Below the pieces are notes generated by a model. It searched no databases. It was given only the letters and a program-made list of their open reading frames with translations, and had not been told where the DNA came from. Both the position numbers and the translations under genes were made by a program. From positions 1-34,027 of the forward strand of contig JAMOSZ010000052.1 in the NCBI GenBank assembly GCA_027062625.1: 34,027 nt of DNA, given 5' to 3'. This document shows positions 7,377 to 15,294 of this stretch, piece by piece. Source of the DNA: Nautiliaceae bacterium. GTDB lineage: Bacteria > Campylobacterota > Campylobacteria > Campylobacterales > Nautiliaceae. The first letter of the stretch is position 1. The number at the start of each line of letters is the position of its first letter.

Positions 7377-9860
7377 TCATTTGCAAATGACCTTTACTTT
7401 AAAATGTTTTTTAGAAATTTTACACTTTTTTTGCAAATGAAACTTAATTTTTAGTCTCCCAAACCTATTATCAAATATATACTCATTTCCTCTTTTTTTC
7501 AACAATCTCTTATTTGCAAAAATTAAATAAGGCTTTTTACTTCTACCAAAAACAATTTTATGTAAAGTAGAGTTATCAAGCCAAATATAAGTATATCCTT
7601 TTAAATAATCATATCCAATAACTCCTTGGCTTTTTACCATATCAATATTAACCTTTCCTTTTATCTTTAAAGTTCTAAGATTACTATCGTTTCTAAAATA
7701 ATATTCACCATCTAAACCTCTTATCATTACTGAATTTTCAAAATCCAAAACAACTTTTATAAAATCACTTGCAAACATTGGCACAATCTTTTGAGAGAGA
7801 GAATATTTCAAAACCTTTTTTAAACTCCAAAGTGAAATATCAGTTGAACCAATATAATAGTGAAAATAGACATCAATAGGTTTTAATCTATACTTATCAT
7901 CTGTTAGTTTCATTGTCTGAATTGCTTTTACATATCCAGCTTTATTCTTCCACAAATCAGTAAAAATTTCTTCATTCGCAATTTGACCATATATTTGAAA
8001 ATAATCCCCCTTCCATATTCCAAGTGGAGCTATTAACATTAAAAATTTTTTATCATAAGTAATATAAGTATCTTTTCCATTCATATTAAAAATACCATTT
8101 TCATACGCAAGTTTTAAAACATCTTTTGATGGGTTACAATTTCCACTCCAAAACACATCCTTAACTGGTTTATTAATCCACTTCTCTAAAATCTTAGCAG
8201 CTCCAACAACTTCTTGATAAAAAGAGAATTTATATCCCTTAATAGGTAAGTGAGGGATTGGATGCGTTTGCCAATCAAATGGATGAGAAAATGTATGAGT
8301 TGCCGGTTCTACATTTTTTAATTTATAAATTTTTTTTAAAACTTTTTTTCCTTTATCAACTAGCAAAGGATATGGACCATTTTTTAAAAAAGTTCCAACA
8401 ATTATAGAAGCAGAAAAAGGTTTATTATATTTTTTAAAAATTTTTTCATAAACAACTTCTGCTGAGAATTTATTATATCCCACATGCATATTAAAAAAAC
8501 CATCTCCATCAAGATGAGAATACCAAATTCTCCCTCCATTTTCTGTGGTATAATCTGGAAGTGGCTCTCTTGGCAAATCCAAAACATATGGAATAAAGTC
8601 AAAAGGATTTACCCTCCACAAAATATAATCTCCAAACTCAACAAAAGGATTAACAAAATATCCTCCCCATTTAGTTTTAGCTGCAATTACATTTTTATAC
8701 TCACCACATTTATAAGTAATTAAATTCTTTGCATCTTTTGGATAATAATAGATTGAAGTTGGAACAAAATTAGCTTCAAATGGATTAATTTTTTTGCTCT
8801 CTAACTTACACTTTTTATCTCCAACAAAAGTCTCAATCCCAAGAAAACTCAAATCATCAAGTCCAAAATCTCCTAAAAACAAAATTTTTTTACCTTTTTT
8901 AATCTGTTCCTTATACCAAGGAGCTAAATTATTAAAACTTTTCCCACTTTCCAAAACAACAATTATCGCTTGATAAATGGATGTATCTTTTGGAAGATGC
9001 TTATAAGAGACAAGCTTTGGAACATACCCAAAAAATTCAAGAGGCATAGAGACCATAGTATGAGCCAAAGAGTCTTCTTTGTGAGCTTCTTCATCATAAA
9101 CAATTAAAATCTTTCTTGGAATAAGATAAGTATTACTAACTCCAACCGCTTTTAAATTAATATCCCCAACATAAGGCAAAAACCCAAGTTCTCTTATCTT
9201 TTTGGCTATTTTTATTGCGTCTTTTTGATTATAAGGAGTTACATACTCTATCCCAATTGGAATAATTCCATCTTTTTTCACTTCATTAAGTTTTTCAATA
9301 ATCCATCTTTTCTCACTCTCACTCAAAGGTTTCCCATCAACTTCAAATAAATTTTCAGCTACAACAGCAGTTGGCTTAACCACTTTTGCAATATCAAACC
9401 CTCTATTATAAATTAAAATTTTTCCCTTAAAGATTTTCTTAACCCTCTTAAAAAACTTAATCAATGCTTTTTTGTAAGAGGTTTTATCTACATTTGTAAG
9501 TTCATAACTATCCAAAGTATCAAAGAAAAATCCATCAAAGTTATAGCTCATTTTCTTCATTTTTTTAATTAAATAGTCTTGATACTCTTTATTTCTAATA
9601 TCCATTACATAGCTATGCCATCTCTTATTCTCACCAATAATCCAACTCTTTTTTATACCCTCTTTACTATCTTGCTCCCCAACATCAACATACCCTATAA
9701 GTTTTGAAGTAGTAGGATAAATTCTTTTTACATCATCATTAATAACAAGCCAATCATATGTATAAAAAGCCTCTCTTGGAACATCATATGAATAATTAAA
9801 CCCAACACTTAGGGCAAACAAAAACGATACAAACAGATTAAAGAAGCATAAAAGTCTCAT
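7377..9860 (-). CDS. pelA: PelA, periplasmic Pel polysaccharide hydrolase/deacetylase
   Basis: This 827-aa secreted protein (P. aeruginosa PelA is about 948) begins with a signal peptide at residues 1-20. Residues ~20-240 form a TIM-barrel glycoside hydrolase like the PelA hydrolase domain, with F-D-G-F-F-F-D-T-L-D at 108-117 and V-A-E-N-L-F-E at 167-173. The acidic residues of the latter are the likely catalytic site. Residues ~248-430 form a Rossmann/amidotransferase-like domain (I-L-I-V-Y-D-E-E-A-H). Residues ~440-700 form a NodB-like polysaccharide deacetylase with S-H-L-D-G-D-G-F (D451, D453) and H-T-F-S-H (H522, H526), the expected metal ligands. PelA deacetylates and can cleave the polymer in the periplasm before export. 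The ATG overlaps pelG by 23 nt. It keeps both enzyme domains, so the cluster should make deacetylated, cationic Pel. Confidence 0.93.
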   Translation of the reverse strand: MRLLCFFNLFVSFLFALSVGFNYSYDVPREAFYTYDWLVINDDVKRIYPTTSKLIGYVDVGEQDSKEGIKKSWIIGENKRWHSYVMDIRNKEYQDYLIKKMKKMSYNFDGFFFDTLDSYELTNVDKTSYKKALIKFFKRVKKIFKGKILIYNRGFDIAKVVKPTAVVAENLFEVDGKPLSESEKRWIIEKLNEVKKDGIIPIGIEYVTPYNQKDAIKIAKKIRELGFLPYVGDINLKAVGVSNTYLIPRKILIVYDEEAHKEDSLAHTMVSMPLEFFGYVPKLVSYKHLPKDTSIYQAIIVVLESGKSFNNLAPWYKEQIKKGKKILFLGDFGLDDLSFLGIETFVGDKKCKLESKKINPFEANFVPTSIYYYPKDAKNLITYKCGEYKNVIAAKTKWGGYFVNPFVEFGDYILWRVNPFDFIPYVLDLPREPLPDYTTENGGRIWYSHLDGDGFFNMHVGYNKFSAEVVYEKIFKKYNKPFSASIIVGTFLKNGPYPLLVDKGKKVLKKIYKLKNVEPATHTFSHPFDWQTHPIPHLPIKGYKFSFYQEVVGAAKILEKWINKPVKDVFWSGNCNPSKDVLKLAYENGIFNMNGKDTYITYDKKFLMLIAPLGIWKGDYFQIYGQIANEEIFTDLWKNKAGYVKAIQTMKLTDDKYRLKPIDVYFHYYIGSTDISLWSLKKVLKYSLSQKIVPMFASDFIKVVLDFENSVMIRGLDGEYYFRNDSNLRTLKIKGKVNIDMVKSQGVIGYDYLKGYTYIWLDNSTLHKIVFGRSKKPYLIFANKRLLKKRGNEYIFDNRFGRLKIKFHLQKKCKISKKHFKVKVICK

Positions 9861-11205
9861 AATGTAACCTTTTCATAGCTCTATTTAGATAAAATAATCC
9901 AAGCAATGATACCAAAAAATAAGCCAAAGCAAATCCATATCCATAAAAATATGGTCCAAGCATTTGAGTAATAATTGTAAAAGAGAAATTTGCAACAAAA
10001 AGCAAAACTACAAGTTTCATAACATCTCTTCTTTTATCAAGATAAAATAAAATTGTTAAAATTGCCATAAAAAAAACTTGCAAAGTAGTTCCAACCAAAT
10101 CTATCATAAAAAGAGGAATATAAACTAATGGAATCTTAAAAAACTTAAAAATTGGCTTATCAAACATAACTAAAATTGCTAAAAACGATAACTGAACCCT
10201 TAAAATCTCAGCAAGCCCAACTCTTGCTGCATTTTTCATATCATTTGCATACAAATAAAGCTCTTTTAATGTTCCACCTTCTCTTGCAGCTGAGAAATAT
10301 TTATCATAATATAAAGCAAAATCAGTCTCAATCCTTAATAAAAACATAGCCATAGCAGGAGCAATTGAGAGATAAGCTAAAAATATTGGATAATCATAAA
10401 TTGGAGAATACCTCAAAAATCCAGCAACTTTCTCACTTGTTGATGGGTTAAACCAAAACAAAAACTTATCAATCCAAATACTAAGATTTAACAAAAACCC
10501 AATAATTATCAAATCTTTATACTTTGTCCTTAAAAAATCAAATCTAACTAACTTATCTGACTCAAATTCATAAAACAAAAGCCCCATAAGCAAAAAAAGC
10601 AAAACCGCTTGCCCAACAAAAAACGAAAAAATAAAAAAATCAATCCCTCTATCTCCTAAAAAATAAATCAAAACTACCATCAAAAGATATGAAAATAAAA
10701 ACGAATAAGTAATATATTTATATCTTTTTAGCCCTGTTAAAACGACATTTACAATCCATAAAACATCAAGCACTAAAAAAGTATTAAGAAACGAAAAAGC
10801 AGTTAAAAAACTTTTAGTAGCCTCAAACAAAGAAATTGTAAAAGGTAATATAAAAATAAATCCAGTCACTAAATTGAAAATAATAACTCCAATGGTATTT
10901 GATAAAACTTCGTTTTTTTTACCCATAAAAATCAAATCACTAACATAGCGAGTAAAAGAGAGCTGGAAAAATCCAGAAAAGATAAGACTAAACGCAATCA
11001 AATAAGTTACCATAATAGTAAACTTAACAACATCTCGCGAATAATGAAAAATATTATTTGCAATATAACCGGCAACAAAGATACTCATCATAGAAATAAT
11101 CCAAGGACCAGAGCTTACAACCCCAGCATAAGAAAAAGCCTTAATAACCGAAAAAATAGTCCTCTCTTTTAAAATTTTACGAATCTCAAAACCTATACCT
11201 GCCAT
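9838..11205 (-). CDS. pelG: PelG, inner-membrane Pel transporter
   Basis: This 455-aa membrane protein has about 12 hydrophobic segments and starts M-A-G-I-G-F-E-I-R-K-I-L, the hallmark N-terminus of PelG (P. aeruginosa PelG also opens with a G-I-G-F-E-L-R motif). PelG is related to Wzx/MATE-type polysaccharide flippases. With PelD and PelE it forms the inner-membrane complex that moves the polymer into the periplasm. The conserved charged motif P-A-M-A-M-F-L-L-R-I-E-T-D-F-A-L-Y-Y-D-K-Y falls in a loop about two thirds along. It starts within the last 13 nt of pelF and ends inside pelA, consistent with tight translational coupling. Confidence 0.92.
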   Translation of the reverse strand: MAGIGFEIRKILKERTIFSVIKAFSYAGVVSSGPWIISMMSIFVAGYIANNIFHYSRDVVKFTIMVTYLIAFSLIFSGFFQLSFTRYVSDLIFMGKKNEVLSNTIGVIIFNLVTGFIFILPFTISLFEATKSFLTAFSFLNTFLVLDVLWIVNVVLTGLKRYKYITYSFLFSYLLMVVLIYFLGDRGIDFFIFSFFVGQAVLLFLLMGLLFYEFESDKLVRFDFLRTKYKDLIIIGFLLNLSIWIDKFLFWFNPSTSEKVAGFLRYSPIYDYPIFLAYLSIAPAMAMFLLRIETDFALYYDKYFSAAREGGTLKELYLYANDMKNAARVGLAEILRVQLSFLAILVMFDKPIFKFFKIPLVYIPLFMIDLVGTTLQVFFMAILTILFYLDKRRDVMKLVVLLFVANFSFTIITQMLGPYFYGYGFALAYFLVSLLGLFYLNRAMKRLHYETFMLL

Positions 11206-12704
11206 TTACCTTCCCTAATCTCCTCTAAAAACTGATTATAAAGCTCCCTATAACTATTTAAAAATTGCTCCTTTGTATAATAAGTCTCAACTCTTTTTAT
11301 TGCGGTATTTTGACATTTTCTATAAGTTGCTTCATCGCTCAAAAGCTTAATATACCCCTCAGCCGCAGCTCCTGGATTTGCAATTGGCACAACAAATCCA
11401 GCTCTTCCAAGCTTTTTATCCTCTTCACTCCCACCCTCAATCAAATCTCTACAACTCCCAACATCAGTCGCAACGCAAGGAAGCCCAGCCGCAAACCCTT
11501 CAATTACAGTAAGAGGCATTCCTTCACTAATGGAAGTTAAAGTCAAAATTCCAGTCTTTGGCATAATGTCCATAATATTTTGAAATCCAAGAAATTTTAC
11601 CTTATCTTGAAGTCCAAGAGACTCTACCAAAATATGACACTCTTTTGCATAATTTGGATCTTCATCCTCAGGACCTACTATCCATCCCTCAACTTCTGGC
11701 ATTGCATCAACTGCAATTTTCATAGCTTTAATAAAAGTTTTTATATCCTTAATTGGCACAACCCGCCCAATAAGCGTTACAACTTTTGGAATTTCAGGCT
11801 TTCTTACTTTTGCAAGCCTCTCAATATCAACTCCGTTTGGAATAACCCGTGTCCTCTCTGGTCTTGCACCATATTTTATCTGAATTTTCCTCGCCCCTTC
11901 AAACAAAGAAATAATAGGATTTGCTGCCTCATAAGTAATACGCCCCAAACTCTCAAAAAATCTAATCCACATCTGCTTAGCATAAGCAAGTTCTCCAAGC
12001 TTTTTTTGAAAAATCGTTTTATTATCTTTTAACCAAGTAGCATTTAGCATATCAATTTTTCTCTCTCTTACATAAATCCCATGTTCTGTTAAAATAAAAG
12101 GCAAATGATAATGAAAATGCAACAAAGCTCCCAAAAATCCAGCATATCCAGTTGAAGGGGAGTGGATAATTTTGGGTTTTTTTACATTATTCGCAACGCT
12201 AACAACCCTCCAAATTGGAGTGTGCATATTTCTAACTGACCAAAAATAGTCAATAAAAGGAGAATCTGGACAATTTCTTGTATACTCTTCTTGAATATAA
12301 TCCCAAGAAGATTCCGAATACAAAAAATTCTCAAAAGGCACTACCTTATTGTAAAAATCAAGTGATTTTACACTATCTGGAATATCAAAACTTCCACTCC
12401 TAAACCACTCATGCAAATCTCTAACTGCTTTAAAACCTTCATACCTTGGAATATAATGAGGTGGGGGCTTTTCGCTATCTTTAAAGAGATAATCTACATA
12501 AAGATAAGTTAAATTCTTAGGCAACTCATACCGCATCTTTCCATAATCCTCAGGTCGTGACCCAAGAAAAACTATCCCAAAGTTAAATTCAGGCAACCCG
12601 TTAATAAGTTGGTGAATCCAACTTGAAACTCCACCTCTTATGTAAGGGTAAGTCCCCTCCGCTATTAGCAAAATATCATAATCACCATCTCTAACAATTT
12701 TCAC
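11193..12704 (-). CDS. pelF: PelF, cytosolic Pel glycosyltransferase
   Basis: This is a GT4-family, GT-B fold glycosyltransferase that polymerises Pel from UDP-sugar. Near the N-terminus L-I-A-E-G-T-Y-P-Y-I-R-G-G-V-S-S-W is almost identical to PelF of P. aeruginosa (L-L-E-G-T-Y-P-Y-V-R-G-G-V-S-S-W). The GT4 donor-site E-x7-E motif is visible in S-E-G-M-P-L-T-V-I-E-G-F. P-N-G-V-D lies mid-protein at the nucleotide-binding lobe. I chose the GTG at 12702-12704, which gives nine residues before the first strand, as in the family. The open frame continues to a TTG at 12740 (515 aa), but that start has no ribosome site and would overlap pelE by 50 nt rather than 14. A WcaJ-like or UDP-sugar epimerase gene is not in the window, so the precursor must come from elsewhere. 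Confidence 0.93.
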   Translation of the reverse strand: MKIVRDGDYDILLIAEGTYPYIRGGVSSWIHQLINGLPEFNFGIVFLGSRPEDYGKMRYELPKNLTYLYVDYLFKDSEKPPPHYIPRYEGFKAVRDLHEWFRSGSFDIPDSVKSLDFYNKVVPFENFLYSESSWDYIQEEYTRNCPDSPFIDYFWSVRNMHTPIWRVVSVANNVKKPKIIHSPSTGYAGFLGALLHFHYHLPFILTEHGIYVRERKIDMLNATWLKDNKTIFQKKLGELAYAKQMWIRFFESLGRITYEAANPIISLFEGARKIQIKYGARPERTRVIPNGVDIERLAKVRKPEIPKVVTLIGRVVPIKDIKTFIKAMKIAVDAMPEVEGWIVGPEDEDPNYAKECHILVESLGLQDKVKFLGFQNIMDIMPKTGILTLTSISEGMPLTVIEGFAAGLPCVATDVGSCRDLIEGGSEEDKKLGRAGFVVPIANPGAAAEGYIKLLSDEATYRKCQNTAIKRVETYYTKEQFLNSYRELYNQFLEEIREGKWQV

Positions 12705-13644
12705 ACCACAACCTATATATTGGATAAAATTTTGGAACAAATCTAATGGAAGGATACTTTTTCATAAGCTCTTTTATTCTATCAAAATCTCTATCATAAT
12801 ACGCTATCTCCATAAAATATGGAGCAGTCTCTTCATTTTCTTCCATCGTAGATAAAATTTCTCTTATTTTATCAAAATTTTTCTCTAAAAGATAGATTTT
12901 TAAATAAAGCATTTTAGCTTCTTTACTATCAAGTCCTTCTAAAAGCTCTAAAATTCTTTTAATAATAATTTTTTGAAAAATCTCATCTGCTAAATTTAAA
13001 TATATAAACTCCCAATAAAGCTTTGCAATTTTTAACCTATTTTTTTCAACTCCTTCTTGTTCAAGTTTGTAAATCTCATCATTTAACTTCTTTTCAAGCC
13101 TTGATAAAATAGAAAAGCTAAGAAGCCTAATCTCATCTACCGTATCAGATAATCCAAGTTTTAAAAGTTTAATAGTTTGAGGAGAGATATTCTCAGCAAT
13201 TATCAAAAAAGCTTTTAATCTAAGATCTGGATTTAAATTTCTATTTTTAATATACATAACAACCCCACCCTCTCCAAACATTCTCCTTACAAATTGCACC
13301 TCATCAATCAAAAAAAGCTTCTTAAAATCCAAATACAAAGGTTTAAAATCTTCCTCTTTTACAACCTTCTTAAAAAAAGTAACATACAAAAAAAATCCAA
13401 CATATGAAACTATCGGAATAAAAAAGATAAACAAAAACAAAAAAGTCAAAACATAAATCTTTGGTTCTTTATATTTACTTGGAAGTCCAAGATAAACTAA
13501 AAACGAAATACCAACAGAAGCAAAAAGATGAAGAGTTAAAAAAGCTAAAAATGTAGCTAAATTATCATTATACAAAAGTAAACTAAGCCCAGAAATATCT
13601 AAAAAAGCATAATACCAAAGCTTAGCACCCACTTTTTTCTCCAT
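12691..13644 (-). CDS. pelE: PelE, inner-membrane Pel complex subunit
   Basis: This 317-aa protein has two or three membrane segments in residues ~10-105, followed by a soluble helical region rich in Leu/Lys/Glu that looks TPR-like (for example 'KEAKMLYLKIYLLEKNFDKIREILSTMEEN'). That matches PelE of P. aeruginosa: N-terminal transmembrane part, then cytosolic TPRs that contact PelD. Sequence conservation in PelE is low, so the name rests on architecture plus its place between pelD and pelF. The ATG shares one base with the pelD stop (TAATG). It ends 14 nt inside the preferred pelF start. Confidence 0.85.
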   Translation of the reverse strand: MEKKVGAKLWYYAFLDISGLSLLLYNDNLATFLAFLTLHLFASVGISFLVYLGLPSKYKEPKIYVLTFLFLFIFFIPIVSYVGFFLYVTFFKKVVKEEDFKPLYLDFKKLFLIDEVQFVRRMFGEGGVVMYIKNRNLNPDLRLKAFLIIAENISPQTIKLLKLGLSDTVDEIRLLSFSILSRLEKKLNDEIYKLEQEGVEKNRLKIAKLYWEFIYLNLADEIFQKIIIKRILELLEGLDSKEAKMLYLKIYLLEKNFDKIREILSTMEENEETAPYFMEIAYYDRDFDRIKELMKKYPSIRFVPKFYPIYRLWCENC

Positions 13645-14816
13645 TAAACTTTATCCAACAACTCTTGAATCTCTTTTAAATCAGTCTTTGATAAGTCAAC
13701 AATAGTATAACTTAACTCCATCTCTTTTGTCATTCTCTCAACAAACTTACTAACTCCAAGAGACGAAGTAAATGGTAAAATCACACAAAACTTATCTTTA
13801 TACTCAAACACAATATCACTTCCTCTTATATACTTTTGAATATGAGCTTTTTGAATATCACTTTTGATATGGAAAATTACAAGATAACTCTCAACTTTAT
13901 ATTTTCTAAAAATATGTCTTAGAGTCTTAATCTCTCTTGCAATAAATGGGTCAATTTTCATAATACCTTTAAACTCTTCAATCCCCTCAATTAAATTTAC
14001 AAAATAGCTAAGGAAAAGCGAAATAATCAAAAGAGTATCTTTTGAGAGATTAAAAAAAGGAATTTGCTCAATTACAAAAATTCCTTTTACCTCATCATTT
14101 AAAGAAACAATTGGAATAACTGCTAAATATTTACTCTTTTTCTCCCTTAAATTTCCAACAAAAGCAATCTGATGATAATTAACAGCATCAACCACCAAAG
14201 GATCGTTAGTATCAAGTTTATCAAAATCCCCAATCATAGCCTTTGGATAAAAAACTCCATCCTCATAAGTAAAAAGTCCACCTTTTTCAAGCTTAAAGAG
14301 ATTTTTAATCAAAGTAGTCAAAAGTGAAAAACTCTCTTCAATTGATTTATAAGCAAGTTCTTTAACTTCCCTTAATACTTCTCTTATACTAAATGGCTTT
14401 AAAATGTAGTTTTTTTCAAGTTCATCATGAGAAATTTTTAAAAGATAATAAGCATTTCCCACCTCTTCAAGTCTATTCTTTAAATAATCGTTTTGCTCTT
14501 TATACTTTGAGAGTTTATTATTCCAATAAATAGTAAACTCTCCCATAATTATCATAAGCAAAAACATCTCAAATAAAATTGGCCAATTAATTTTGTGATA
14601 AATTATATACTCAGCCCCAAAATACAAAACAAAATAAAAAATTGATGCCAAAAGAGAATAAAATAAAGAAACTGCAACAAAGACATACATATAGGGGTTT
14701 ACAAAACTATCTGGGTATAAAAGATGTTCCCTATCAAAAAAGTAATTTAACAAAAAAACTATCATAAAAATAATAAAAGTCTCAAAATATTTATTTTTTG
14801 TAAATTCTAATTTCAT
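13644..14816 (-). CDS. pelD: PelD, inner-membrane c-di-GMP receptor of the Pel system
   Basis: This 390-aa protein has about four transmembrane segments in residues 10-105 and a short coiled stretch near 100-140. A GAF domain follows (~150-285, including D-E-V-K-G-I-F-V-I-E-Q), then a degenerate GGDEF domain to the end. No GGDEF active-site motif is present: the equivalent loop reads Y-K-D-K-F-C-V-I-L. An R-x-x-D inhibitory-site motif, R-G-S-D, is at residues 331-334. In P. aeruginosa PelD this site binds c-di-GMP and switches on PelF-dependent synthesis, so the same post-translational control is expected here. The ATG overlaps the pelC stop (ATGA). The diguanylate cyclase that would feed it is not in the window. 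Confidence 0.92.
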   Translation of the reverse strand: MKLEFTKNKYFETFIIFMIVFLLNYFFDREHLLYPDSFVNPYMYVFVAVSLFYSLLASIFYFVLYFGAEYIIYHKINWPILFEMFLLMIIMGEFTIYWNNKLSKYKEQNDYLKNRLEEVGNAYYLLKISHDELEKNYILKPFSIREVLREVKELAYKSIEESFSLLTTLIKNLFKLEKGGLFTYEDGVFYPKAMIGDFDKLDTNDPLVVDAVNYHQIAFVGNLREKKSKYLAVIPIVSLNDEVKGIFVIEQIPFFNLSKDTLLIISLFLSYFVNLIEGIEEFKGIMKIDPFIAREIKTLRHIFRKYKVESYLVIFHIKSDIQKAHIQKYIRGSDIVFEYKDKFCVILPFTSSLGVSKFVERMTKEMELSYTIVDLSKTDLKEIQELLDKV

Positions 14817-15286
14817 TTTATAATTTCATTAAATCCCATTTGAGTTAATACTCCAAGAGAGTTATAAGTATCTCCAACTAACGAAAAAGAAGAAGTATAA
14901 ATGTACTTACCAAGATTTTTAGAAAACACTTTTATAGTAACACTAACAGCAGGTTCTCCATCAATCCCAGTTTTATACCTAAATTCATTTACATATCCAG
15001 TAATTACCAAATCTCCCTTAGCTTTTTGAATCATTTTATTAATATCCTCTATCCCATACTCATCCTCTTTAAAAGAGAAAAGAGAATTTTTAATTTTATA
15101 CCCTTTTGAGCGCAATACCCCCTCTAATATCCCAGCTACTCTATATCCAGCAAGAGGGGTTTGAGTAAAATTTACAAAAGGGACTACACTAACTTCTTTT
15201 TGTTTTATAAAAGGTTTTTGGATGTTATACTCTTCTTGCATACATCCTAAAAAAAGCAAAAAAATCCCAAGAAACAAAATTCTCAT
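14813..15286 (-). CDS. pelC: PelC, outer-membrane lipoprotein of Pel export
   Basis: This small lipoprotein (157 aa) has a signal peptide ending L-F-L-G-C, so Cys15 is the lipidated residue. The mature part, with V-S-V-V-P-F-V-N-F-T-Q-T-P-L-A-G-Y-R-V and G-D-L-V-I-T-G-Y-V, is an alpha/beta fold like PelC. In P. aeruginosa PelC makes a dodecameric ring under the outer membrane that funnels the cationic polymer to PelB. It is the first pel gene here, 8 nt after feoB. The ATG at 15284-15286 has AGGAG at proper spacing. An ATG five bases upstream is out of frame and stops at once. Confidence 0.85.
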   Translation of the reverse strand: MRILFLGIFLLFLGCMQEEYNIQKPFIKQKEVSVVPFVNFTQTPLAGYRVAGILEGVLRSKGYKIKNSLFSFKEDEYGIEDINKMIQKAKGDLVITGYVNEFRYKTGIDGEPAVSVTIKVFSKNLGKYIYTSSFSLVGDTYNSLGVLTQMGFNEIIK

Positions 15287-15294
15287 CTCATCTC

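Noticed and set aside
11265-12032. Two plus-strand frames (11265-11540 and 11580-12032) opposite pelF
   Set aside because: Their Cys/Asn/Phe-rich translations mirror PelF codons. No start signals.
12705-12740. TTG start of pelF at 12740
   Set aside because: No ribosome site, a larger overlap with pelE, and PelF proteins do not need the extra twelve residues. GTG at 12704 is preferred, though not proven.
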